A DNA stretch of 8,840 nucleotides from Thermoplasmata archaeon (GTDB taxonomy: Archaea; Thermoplasmatota; Thermoplasmata; Lutacidiplasmatales; UBA184), in the NCBI GenBank assembly GCA_030039865.1, contig JASHUS010000051.1:1-8840 (forward strand), in the 5' to 3' direction. The translations under genes and the position numbers were made by a program. Positions within the stretch are counted from its first letter, which is position 1; each line of letters opens with the position of its first letter. The notes beneath the pieces are model-generated. The model made no database searches. It was not told the origin of the DNA and worked only from the letters and a program-made list of their open reading frames with translations. Positions 1 to 5,655 of the stretch are shown here, in pieces.

Positions 1-954
1 GCCGCCCGAGTTGGTCAGGATCGTGAGTTGGGGCCCGTCGACCGCGAGTCCGGTCGCGAAGATCTTCGCCATCCGGAACAGATCGCCGAGCGTGTCCGCG
101 CGCAGCACGCCCGACTGGGCGAAGAGCGAATCGTAGAGCTGATCCCGCCCCGACTGGGCGAGGGAGCCCGTGTGGCTCTTCGCGGCGCGCTCGCCCGCGG
201 GGGTCCGGCCGCTCTTGATCACGAGGACCGGCTTCACTTCGGTGACCTCGCGGGCCGCCTCGAGGAAGCGCCGACCGTTGGCGAGGCTCTCGACGTAGAG
301 GAGGATCACGCGCGTCGTCGCGTCGCGCCCGAGCGAGGCGAGGAGGTCGTTCTCGTCGATGCCGGCCCGGTTCCCGACCGAGACGAAGCGGGAGAAGCCG
401 ATGCGCTCCGCGACCCCGTACGAGAGGATGCCGGCGCACAGCGCCCCGCTCTGCGAGACGAATGCGATGTTGCCCGGCGGCGGGAGGTCCTCGCTGAAGG
501 TCGCGTTGAGGCTCACGTCGGGGTGCGTGTTGAGCACGCCGAAGCAGTTCGGGCCGACGAGCGACATCCCGTAGCGACGGGCCCGGCGCACCACGTCCGC
601 CTCGAGCGCCGCGCCCGCCTCGCCGACCTCCCGGAAGCCCGCCGAGATGACGACGACCCCCTTCGTACCGGCCCGGCCGAGCTCCTCGACGACGTCGGCG
701 ACGCCGGGGGCGGGCACGATCACGACGCCGAGATCGGGCGTCTCGGGAAGGTCGGAGATCCGCGCGTAGCTGTGGACCCCCGAGACGCTCTTCGCGTTCG
801 GGTTCACCGGGTAGGCGACGCCCCGGAACCCGGCCTCGAGGATGTTGCGGAAGAGGCTGTATCCGACCTTGCCGGGCTTGTTCGACGCGCCGATCACGGC
901 GACCGAGCTCGGTCGGAACAGCTCATCGAGGGGGGCCCGTGCGTCCTCCGCCAT
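1..954 (-). CDS. acd: ADP-forming acetyl/acyl-CoA synthetase, CoA-binding (alpha) part; C-terminus cut by the window edge
   Basis: Reading the minus strand from ATG at 954 gives 318 residues with no stop, so the gene continues beyond position 1. The family converts acyl-CoA + ADP + Pi to acid + CoA + ATP in the cytoplasm, the usual archaeal acetate-forming, ATP-conserving step. Visible: an N-terminal Rossmann CoA-binding domain (VAVIGAS, residues 18-24), then GPNCFGVLN (134-142) and SQSGAL (167-172) of the ligase-CoA region, and KSHTGSLA around 259-266. H261 matches the histidine that is phosphorylated in the known catalytic cycle. The sequence ends in TNSGG at the edge. The start is supported by GAGGGAG at 959-965, four bases before the ATG. 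Whether the ATP-grasp beta part is fused or separate cannot be seen. It is divergent from mrp. The acyl substrate is unknown, since the family also includes forms for branched and aryl acids and for protein acylation. Confidence 0.93.
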   Translation of the reverse strand, partial: MAEDARAPLDELFRPSSVAVIGASNKPGKVGYSLFRNILEAGFRGVAYPVNPNAKSVSGVHSYARISDLPETPDLGVVIVPAPGVADVVEELGRAGTKGVVVISAGFREVGEAGAALEADVVRRARRYGMSLVGPNCFGVLNTHPDVSLNATFSEDLPPPGNIAFVSQSGALCAGILSYGVAERIGFSRFVSVGNRAGIDENDLLASLGRDATTRVILLYVESLANGRRFLEAAREVTEVKPVLVIKSGRTPAGERAAKSHTGSLAQSGRDQLYDSLFAQSGVLRADTLGDLFRMAKIFATGLAVDGPQLTILTNSGG

Positions 955-958
955 CGTT

Positions 959-965
959 CTCCCTC
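959..965 (-). promoter_or_regulatory. Shine-Dalgarno site of the acyl-CoA synthetase
   Basis: Minus-strand GAGGGAG lies four bases before ATG 954. It marks this gene as having a leadered transcript, in contrast to the divergent mrp, which has no such site. Confidence 0.6.
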
Positions 966-993
966 GAGAGCCGCGCCTCGGACGGTCGGCTCG

Positions 994-1000
994 TTATATA
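994..1000. promoter_or_regulatory. TATA box TTATATA, possibly shared by the divergent acd and mrp genes
   Basis: This is the only AT-rich run in the 69-nt gap between the two divergent genes. Its centre (about 997) is 27 nt before the mrp ATG at 1024, which has no Shine-Dalgarno site, so mrp is probably leaderless. Its TATATA core is self-complementary. On the minus strand it would put transcription start near 970, leaving a leader of about 16 nt that contains the GAGGGAG site. Use in both directions is inference. Confidence 0.65.
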
Positions 1001-1023
1001 GGCCCAACGTCGTTCGAACGACG

Positions 1024-1908
1024 ATGGGCGCGACTCCCGAACCGGCCAGTACCCCCGCCGCAGGCCCGCGGCCGACCTCGACCCCTCCCGGGACGCGTCA
1101 CGCGCCCGGGGCGCGCGGGGTGCTCCAACGGATGGATAAGGGCGGGATCCGGCACGTGGTCGCGATCGGCAGCGGGAAGGGCGGCGTCGGGAAGTCGTCG
1201 GTCACGGCGCTCCTCGCGGTCGAGCTGCGCCGTCGCGGGCACGCCGTGGGGGTCCTCGACGCGGACATCACGGGTCCGTCGATCCCGAAGCTCCTCGGGC
1301 TCACCGGACCGCTGCGCGATCGCGGGGAAGGGATCGAGCCCGCGGTTTCGAAGAGCGGGATCTCCGTCGTCTCCTCGCAGTTCATGGTCGAGGACGAGCA
1401 GACGCCCGTCATCTGGCGGGGGCCGCTCGTCACGCGGCTCATCACACAGTTCTTCGGAGGCGTCAACTGGGGGAAGCTCGACTACCTCCTCCTCGACATG
1501 CCGCCCGGCACGAGCGATGTGCCGCTCACGGTCTTCCAGACGATCCCGATCGACGGGATGGTCTTCGTCCTGACGCCGCAGGACCTCGCCGCGCTGATCG
1601 TCAAGAAGGCGATGAACATGGCGCGCGACCTCCACGTCCCGCTCCTTGGCGTCGTCGACAACATGTCGTGGATCGCGTGCCCGCACTGCGCGACCCGGAT
1701 CGAGCTCTTCGGTCCGAGCCGCGTCGGCAAGGTCGCGGAGGAGTACGGCATCCCGGTGCTCGCGCAGCTCCCGGTCCTCCCGTCCGTGTCCGCCGCGGCC
1801 GACGCCGGGCGCCTCGAGGACGAGCGATCGCCCGAGCTCGCCGGGCTCGCCGACGCGTTCACGAAGGCGGTGGACGAGGCGTCGAAGGGCTCGGTCGAGA
1901 TGCTGTGA
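1024..1908 (+). CDS. mrp: Mrp/NBP35-type P-loop ATPase, Fe-S cluster carrier
   Basis: 294 residues. Mrp/NBP35 proteins are cytoplasmic dimeric ATPases that hold a transferable [4Fe-4S] cluster and pass it to apo-proteins. Visible: deviant Walker A GSGKGGVGKSS (49-59) with the signature first lysine, DADITGPS after it, LLLDMPPGTSD (Walker B/switch II), and the cluster-ligating C219-P-H-C222 motif within NMSWIACPHC. There is no N-terminal MIP18 (DUF59) domain. Instead, residues 2-33 are a Pro/Thr/Ala-rich, probably disordered extension. I chose ATG 1024 because a TATA box is centred 27 nt upstream, which fits leaderless transcription. M37 (base 1132) is an alternative that would remove the extension. 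The open frame continues upstream to base 28, but that part is antisense to the acyl-CoA synthetase and is not coding. The last 50 nt overlap the 3' end of the convergent TraB gene. Confidence 0.95.
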   Translation: MGATPEPASTPAAGPRPTSTPPGTRHAPGARGVLQRMDKGGIRHVVAIGSGKGGVGKSSVTALLAVELRRRGHAVGVLDADITGPSIPKLLGLTGPLRDRGEGIEPAVSKSGISVVSSQFMVEDEQTPVIWRGPLVTRLITQFFGGVNWGKLDYLLLDMPPGTSDVPLTVFQTIPIDGMVFVLTPQDLAALIVKKAMNMARDLHVPLLGVVDNMSWIACPHCATRIELFGPSRVGKVAEEYGIPVLAQLPVLPSVSAAADAGRLEDERSPELAGLADAFTKAVDEASKGSVEML

Positions 1909-2596
1909 TCTCCCGCAGCTCGCCGAACGTGATCGCCTCCACGGGCACGCCCCGCCGGCCGAGCGCCGCCTTGAGCCCGGGGACGTGGGCATCCCCGACG
2001 ACGGCGGCGACCCGGCCGTAGCCCCGCCCCCGGAGCTGCAGGAGCCGCTCCGCCATGTGCTCGTTCCGGTCATCGAGCAGCACGCGCGCGAGCGTGGGGC
2101 TGGCGCGCCGCAGCTCGTCGGCGTACTCCTGCGGGGACGTGACGTAGCGGTCCATCTCCCGTTCGACGACGCGGGCCGGCACGAAGAGGCCCACCAGCGC
2201 ACCGATCAGGAGCTGCACGCGCTCCTTGAACGGCATCGATCGGACGAGGTGGACGATCGTCGCGCGCAGCGGGTCGTCGATCAGAAAGAGCGGGAGGTGG
2301 CGTTCCCGCGCGTAGAGGGCGGCCGCCTTCATCTCCGCGCCCGGCGTGCCCCCACCGATCTCCGCGCCGAGCCGCCGCTGCAGCACGCTCCAGAGCCGGA
2401 CGAAGAGCGGCCCCGAGGGGCGCCCCGGCGCGGTCCCGCTCGGGCGGAGCAGCGCGTCCGCGCGTTCCGCGTCGAGCTCGACCGCGACCCCGTCGAGGGG
2501 CCGATCGCCGAGCACGCGCTGGAGCGGGTCGGCGAGGTCGACGACGTGCGCCACGCCGACCAGCAGCACGGGACTCTCCGTGGTGCGCGCGTACAT
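1859..2596 (-). CDS. TraB-domain protein (TraB/PrgY/TIKI superfamily)
   Basis: 245 residues from ATG 2596. The order of motifs is that of TraB proteins: an N-terminal strand and histidine VLLVGVAHV (10-18, H17), VAVELDAERADALL with E40, EMKAAALYARE (88-98), LFLIDDP, RNEHMAERL (177-185) and VVGDAHVPGL (199-208, H204). The histidines and glutamate fit the metal-dependent hydrolase-like fold proposed for TIKI, PrgY and EreA relatives. The role in archaea is not established. The mildly hydrophobic patch VQLLIGALVGLFVP (127-140) is more likely buried than membrane-spanning. The C-terminal tail is Pro/Ser-rich and encoded opposite the end of mrp. The start is favoured by GGAGG at 2608-2612 (spacing 11) and a TATA-like box at 2642-2647. 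The same frame opens at 2740, but that would run through the promoter and start of the divergent gene. Confidence 0.8.
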   Translation of the reverse strand: MYARTTESPVLLVGVAHVVDLADPLQRVLGDRPLDGVAVELDAERADALLRPSGTAPGRPSGPLFVRLWSVLQRRLGAEIGGGTPGAEMKAAALYARERHLPLFLIDDPLRATIVHLVRSMPFKERVQLLIGALVGLFVPARVVEREMDRYVTSPQEYADELRRASPTLARVLLDDRNEHMAERLLQLRGRGYGRVAAVVGDAHVPGLKAALGRRGVPVEAITFGELREITASRPSPSTPRPPPS

Positions 2597-2607
2597 GGCC
2601 CGGCCCG

Positions 2608-2612
2608 CCTCC
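2608..2612 (-). promoter_or_regulatory. Shine-Dalgarno site of the TraB gene
   Basis: GGAGG on the minus strand, 11 nt before ATG 2596. The spacing is a little long, but the site decides for this start over the upstream in-frame ATG at 2740. Confidence 0.45.
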
Positions 2613-2641
2613 GTAACGCTCCGGATAGCGCAAGCAACACC

Positions 2642-2647
2642 ATATAG
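2642..2647. promoter_or_regulatory. TATA-like box between the TraB gene and the divergent 100-aa gene
   Basis: ATATAG on the plus strand (CTATAT on the minus) is the strongest AT-rich core in this 73-nt gap. It is centred about 26 nt before ATG 2670, so the plus-strand gene is probably leaderless. On the minus strand it would give a leader of about 21-23 nt that includes GGAGG before ATG 2596. The arrangement matches the acd/mrp junction. Confidence 0.6.
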
Positions 2648-2669
2648 ACGAACGGGGTCGGCCGCGCGC

Positions 2670-2972
2670 ATGACGTGGACCCTGTTCACCGTCCCCACCT
2701 CGAAGCGGGCCGAGCTCGACGCGGCGCTGAAGGACGACATCGTCTCGCGGCAGAGCCAGAAGGTGCGGGACGCGGCCGCGATGGGCGGCCCGGCCGACCA
2801 GTTCTACGTGCTCATCGAGGGGTCCGAGCCCGCGATCCGGCGCGCGGAGGAGCTCCTCGCGACGGTCGGGACCCGGCCGCCGGCCGCGGAGGGCGAAAAG
2901 CTCTACCGGCACTTCAAGGACGAGGAGGAGTCCGCGTCCGCGGGGATGGGGCTCTTCTTCACCGAGGAGTGA
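2670..2972 (+). CDS. Small protein of unknown function, 100 aa
   Basis: I do not recognise a named family. The protein starts MTWTLFTVP, a likely first strand, then has a charged helix rich in Ala, Lys and Asp (about 11-38), a second strand QFYVLIEGS (44-52), a helix AIRRAEELLATVG (55-67), a linker, and an acidic stretch DEEES before GMGLFFTEE at the end. This beta-alpha-beta-alpha order suggests a small ferredoxin-like or ACT-like fold, but that is only inference. There is no signal peptide, membrane segment or cysteine. ATG 2670 is supported by the TATA-like box 26 nt upstream and codon-position GC bias like the neighbours. The open frame extends back to 2346, but that part lies antisense to TraB. 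The gene is convergent with the GPN GTPase, with only four bases between their stop codons. Confidence 0.75.
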   Translation: MTWTLFTVPTSKRAELDAALKDDIVSRQSQKVRDAAAMGGPADQFYVLIEGSEPAIRRAEELLATVGTRPPAAEGEKLYRHFKDEEESASAGMGLFFTEE

Positions 2973-2976
2973 GGGT

Positions 2977-3768
2977 TCACTCGTTCGACGGCGCGTGCGA
3001 CGGCTCGAGGTCGTCCGCGCCCCCGAAGACCCGCTGGCACGCCTGGTAGACCGACTCGAGGCCGGTCCCGTCCTTGGCGGACGTCGGGACGAGGCCGAGG
3101 AGTGGGCCCATCGTCTCGATCGCGCGGTAGAGCTCCGTCGAGAGCTGGACGTCGGGGGACGGGGCGTCGCGCGACACCGCGTCGTAGAGCCGGCCCGGCT
3201 CGTCGGACCAGCCGAGCACCTCGCCGAGCTGGTCGGGGGTAAGCGCGTCGGACTTCGCGAGGACGTTGACCATGGGCAGCCGGAACCGAAACTCGACCGT
3301 GGCGCTCAGCATCACGAGCGCGACGAACCCGCCGGGGGTCCGGGCGAGCGAGGGATCGAACAGGAACGCGACGACCGACCGGTCCCCGCTGAGCGCGTCG
3401 ACGATCGCCTTCGATGCCTCGCGGAAGGCGAAGAGCTCGATCTGGCCCGGCGTGTCGATGAGGACGTAGTCGGCCTTGAGCTCCTGGATCGCCTGCTTCA
3501 CGTCGAAGATCTTCAGCGCGATCATGTCGGCGGCAGCGACCTGGGCGCCGTTCGGGCCGAGGTCGTACTCCGCCTCGACGTCCGAGAGGCGCACCCACTC
3601 GCGGATGTCGACGTCGAAGCCGTCGCCCTCCGACTCGCTGCCGGGATCGAGGTTGACGACGCTCACGTCGTACCCGCTCGAGCGCATCCACTGCGCGAAG
3701 GCCCGGACGAGGCTGGTCTTCCCCGCCCCGGCCGTTCCCGTAAAGTAGACGGTGCCCGGCTCCTCCAT
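2977..3768 (-). CDS. GPN-loop GTPase (archaeal Gpn1/PAB0955 type)
   Basis: 263 residues. GPN-loop GTPases are homodimers in archaea. The eukaryotic relatives act in RNA polymerase II assembly and nuclear import; the archaeal role is less clear. Visible: Walker A GTAGAGKT (11-18), NLDPG (39-43) and DVDIREWV of the G2 region, the family-defining G71-P-N73 insertion within YDLGPNGA, DTPGQIELF (105-113, G3), NVLAKSD (168-174, the base-recognition N/TKxD-like motif) and TSAKDGTG (229-236, G5). Length is normal for the family. The ATG directly follows the srp19 stop codon (TAG then ATG), so translation is probably coupled to srp19. It is the last gene of the rps8e-srp19-GPN cluster. The tail after residue 250 is acidic and probably flexible. 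Confidence 0.93.
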   Translation of the reverse strand: MEEPGTVYFTGTAGAGKTSLVRAFAQWMRSSGYDVSVVNLDPGSESEGDGFDVDIREWVRLSDVEAEYDLGPNGAQVAAADMIALKIFDVKQAIQELKADYVLIDTPGQIELFAFREASKAIVDALSGDRSVVAFLFDPSLARTPGGFVALVMLSATVEFRFRLPMVNVLAKSDALTPDQLGEVLGWSDEPGRLYDAVSRDAPSPDVQLSTELYRAIETMGPLLGLVPTSAKDGTGLESVYQACQRVFGGADDLEPSHAPSNE

Positions 3769-4068
3769 CTATTTCGGCCCCCGCGCCGGCGGATGCGCCC
3801 GCAGCTCCGCGCTCAGGAGCCGCAGGAACCTCGCCTTGCTCGTGCCGGCGCGCTTCGTGACCTTCACCCGACCCGCGTACGACCCTGCGTCGCGCGGATA
3901 GTCCTTTTCGGCCTCGACCTCCGCCGTGTACCCGAGGCGTTGCGCCGCCGCCACGATGTCGTGGCTGGTGAGCTCGTCGATCGCCTCCGCCGCCGGCACA
4001 CGCCGTCCCGCGGCGCGGGACCGGCTGCGGCCCAGGTACGCCGGATAGACGTAGAAGTGATCGGGCAT
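3769..4068 (-). CDS. srp19: Signal recognition particle 19 kDa protein
   Basis: 99 residues, normal for archaeal SRP19. The protein binds the tips of helices 6 and 8 of 7S SRP RNA and prepares it for SRP54 binding, in the cytoplasmic machinery for co-translational targeting to the membrane. Visible: FYVYPAYLGRSRSRAAGRRVP (5-25), which matches the family's opening Tyr-Pro-x-Tyr and the downstream Gly-Arg-Arg-Val-Pro. It is followed by EAIDELTSHDIVAAAQRLGY and a basic strand GRVKVTKR that carries RNA-binding charge. The start ATG 4068 lies 20 nt after the rps8e stop with no clear Shine-Dalgarno site. The stop touches the GPN GTPase start. SRP RNA itself is not in the window. Confidence 0.93.
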   Translation of the reverse strand: MPDHFYVYPAYLGRSRSRAAGRRVPAAEAIDELTSHDIVAAAQRLGYTAEVEAEKDYPRDAGSYAGRVKVTKRAGTSKARFLRLLSAELRAHPPARGPK

Positions 4069-4088
4069 CGGCGGCGCCGGCCCCGGCC

Positions 4089-4493
4089 CTACGCCGCCGG
4101 CGGAGTCGGGGCGGCGGGTAGACGGACGCCGTTCAGCACGCCGTCCTGTCCGGGGCGCGAGCGCACGCGGACGAGGCCGAGATCGGTCTCGAGGATGGCG
4201 CCCTTCGTGATGATGTTGCGCTGGACGTAGTTCGGGTTCGCCGGGTTCTCGCGGACGGTGATGACCTTCGCCGGCTGCATCTTCTTCGTCGCGGGGTCGA
4301 AGACGTTGATCGTCTGGGTCGTCAGGATCCGCAGCTTGCGGTTCGCGCCCCGGACGCGGTATTTCTTCACGGTGCCCGCGCCGATCGTCGCGTGCTGGAG
4401 CTCGCGCGCGATCTCGAAACGGCGCTTCTTGCGGATGGGGCGCAGCCGGCCCCCGGTCCGCTTCCGTCGCGAGCGACCCTGCCAGATTCCCAT
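4089..4493 (-). CDS. rps8e: 30S ribosomal protein S8e
   Basis: 134 residues, the usual length for archaeal S8e, a small-subunit protein shared with eukaryotes and absent from bacteria. The N-terminus MGIWQGRSRRKRTGGRLRP is the conserved, strongly basic rRNA-binding tail. It is followed by KKRRFEIARELQHATIGAG, KKYRVRGANRKLRILTTQTINV and the C-terminal NPANPNYVQRNIITKGAILETDLG, all characteristic of the family. The last ten residues are Ala/Pro-rich. ATG 4493 is preceded by CGAGG five bases upstream. It is the first gene of the rps8e-srp19-GPN cluster and lies 46 nt downstream of the gdh stop. Confidence 0.96.
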   Translation of the reverse strand: MGIWQGRSRRKRTGGRLRPIRKKRRFEIARELQHATIGAGTVKKYRVRGANRKLRILTTQTINVFDPATKKMQPAKVITVRENPANPNYVQRNIITKGAILETDLGLVRVRSRPGQDGVLNGVRLPAAPTPPAA

Positions 4494-4527
4494 CGATGCC
4501 TCGGGAGTGCGAGCCGAGCGGGGTGGC

Positions 4528-4545
4528 CTATTTGAGGTTTTATGA
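4528..4545 (-). promoter_or_regulatory. Candidate promoter of the rps8e-srp19-GPN cluster
   Basis: Two AT-rich cores lie here on the minus strand: AAATA at 4529-4533 and ATAAAA at 4538-4543. The second overlaps the gdh stop codon. They would place transcription start near 4505 or 4514, giving a 12-21 nt leader with CGAGG before ATG 4493. A weak inverted repeat, CTCGG at 4500-4504 with CCGAG at 4514-4518, falls in the longer leader and may be chance. Which core is used cannot be decided from sequence. Confidence 0.45.
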
Positions 4546-5652
4546 GGAGCGCGGCGCGTCGTCGCGTCGGACCACCAGGACGGACTTCACCTCGCCGCCC
4601 GGGCGCGCAGCGAGTACCGCGGCGTACTGCTCCAACGGCCGCCGGCTGGTGATCAGCGAGCTCACCAGGCCCGGCCAACGATCCTCGGCCGCCGCGAGGT
4701 CCTGGAGACCCGACTCGAAGTACGTGCGGTTCGCGTTCACGGAGCCGACGATCGCCTGGTTGCCGAGTACGACGTCCCGGAAGAGGGGACCGCCCGGCAC
4801 CGTCGACGGGGGCCCCGCCGCGTCGGGGATACCGGTGAGCACGAGCACACCGTTCGGGCCGAGGCGCACGATCAGCGAGAAATCCACGGCGACCGAACCG
4901 GTGGCCTCGACGACGAGGTCGAAGCGGGCGGCGCCCAGCGCGTCGAAACCGGTCGCGACGTTGACGTGCTGCGCGCCGATCCGCGCGAGCAGTCGGCCCG
5001 CGAAGGTGTCGTCGCCGTGCCGGTCGATCGCGGTGACCTCGTAGCCCCGCATCGCGAGCACGATCGCGGCGAGCATACCGACCGCCCCCGTGCCGGCGAC
5101 CAGCGCCCGGACCGGTTCGACGCGCGGACGTCCCGGAGTCGGCTCCTTGCGATCGAGGATCCGCTGTCCCTGGAGGATCGCCTTCTCCACGACGCTGAGC
5201 GGCTCGAGGAGCACCGCCACGGAGCCGAGCCGCGGGGGCACCCGGACCAGGTACTGCGGGAACTCCGCGTACCGGTCCGCCATGTACCCCGGGGCCCCCT
5301 TGATGCCCCGCTCGGTGAAGTCGCCGGTCTCGCAGAAATCGGACTGGTTCGTGAGGCAGAACCGGCATCGCCCGCATCCGCGCCGGACGGTCGCTACGAC
5401 GAGATCCCCCTCGACGAAGCCGTTGATGCCCGCGGTGATCTCGCGCACGCGACCGAGGTTCTCATGCCCCAGGATCAGGTACGGGAGCCCCGTCGGGACG
5501 CGGCCGTACTTCCCTTCGACGATGTCGCGGTCGGTCCCGCATATGCCGCATTCGAGCACGTCCACGCCGACCGTACCGGGGGCGAGGTCCGGCGAGGGCA
5601 CGTCGATGAGCTGGGCCCCCGGCGTGGGCGGTCGAACGATGATCGCACGCAT
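4540..5652 (-). CDS. gdh: Glucose 1-dehydrogenase, zinc-dependent MDR superfamily (archaeal type)
   Basis: 370 residues. The family oxidises glucose (often also galactose) to the aldonolactone with NAD(P)+, the first step of the archaeal branched Entner-Doudoroff pathway. Visible: catalytic zinc ligands C38 in CGICGTDRD, H63-E64 in LGHEN and E150 in LLEPLSVVEKA; structural zinc cysteines C93, C96, C99 and C107; and the dinucleotide motif GTGAVG (187-192). The later segments IVGSVNANRTYFESGL and LGPNGVLVLTGIP are strongly like Thermoplasma, Sulfolobus and Haloferax glucose dehydrogenases. At the end of the second Rossmann strand the sequence is AIDRHG, with an aspartate at D210 that is unusual for an NADP-preferring enzyme. 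Only three bases separate it from the upstream KDG-aldolase gene, so the two are surely co-transcribed. The exact sugar cannot be read from sequence. Confidence 0.88.
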   Translation of the reverse strand: MRAIIVRPPTPGAQLIDVPSPDLAPGTVGVDVLECGICGTDRDIVEGKYGRVPTGLPYLILGHENLGRVREITAGINGFVEGDLVVATVRRGCGRCRFCLTNQSDFCETGDFTERGIKGAPGYMADRYAEFPQYLVRVPPRLGSVAVLLEPLSVVEKAILQGQRILDRKEPTPGRPRVEPVRALVAGTGAVGMLAAIVLAMRGYEVTAIDRHGDDTFAGRLLARIGAQHVNVATGFDALGAARFDLVVEATGSVAVDFSLIVRLGPNGVLVLTGIPDAAGPPSTVPGGPLFRDVVLGNQAIVGSVNANRTYFESGLQDLAAAEDRWPGLVSSLITSRRPLEQYAAVLAARPGGEVKSVLVVRRDDAPRSS

Positions 5653-5655
5653 GGC

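Noticed and set aside
28..1023. A 332-residue in-frame extension upstream of mrp
   Set aside because: It is antisense to the clear acyl-CoA synthetase, is rich in Arg/Glu/Asp/Ala as high-GC shadow frames are, and crosses the promoter at 994-1000.
994..2202. A 402-codon minus-strand open frame
   Set aside because: It lies opposite mrp and over TraB in another frame. Its protein is Arg/Ser/Asp-rich with no recognisable motif, typical of a shadow frame.
2597..2740. Longer N-terminus for the TraB protein starting at 2740
   Set aside because: It would overlap the start of the divergent 100-aa gene and the TATA-like box, and the TraB fold already begins right after ATG 2596.
2995..4230. A 411-codon plus-strand open frame
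   Set aside because: It is antisense to the GPN GTPase, SRP19 and part of S8e, which are all certain genes.
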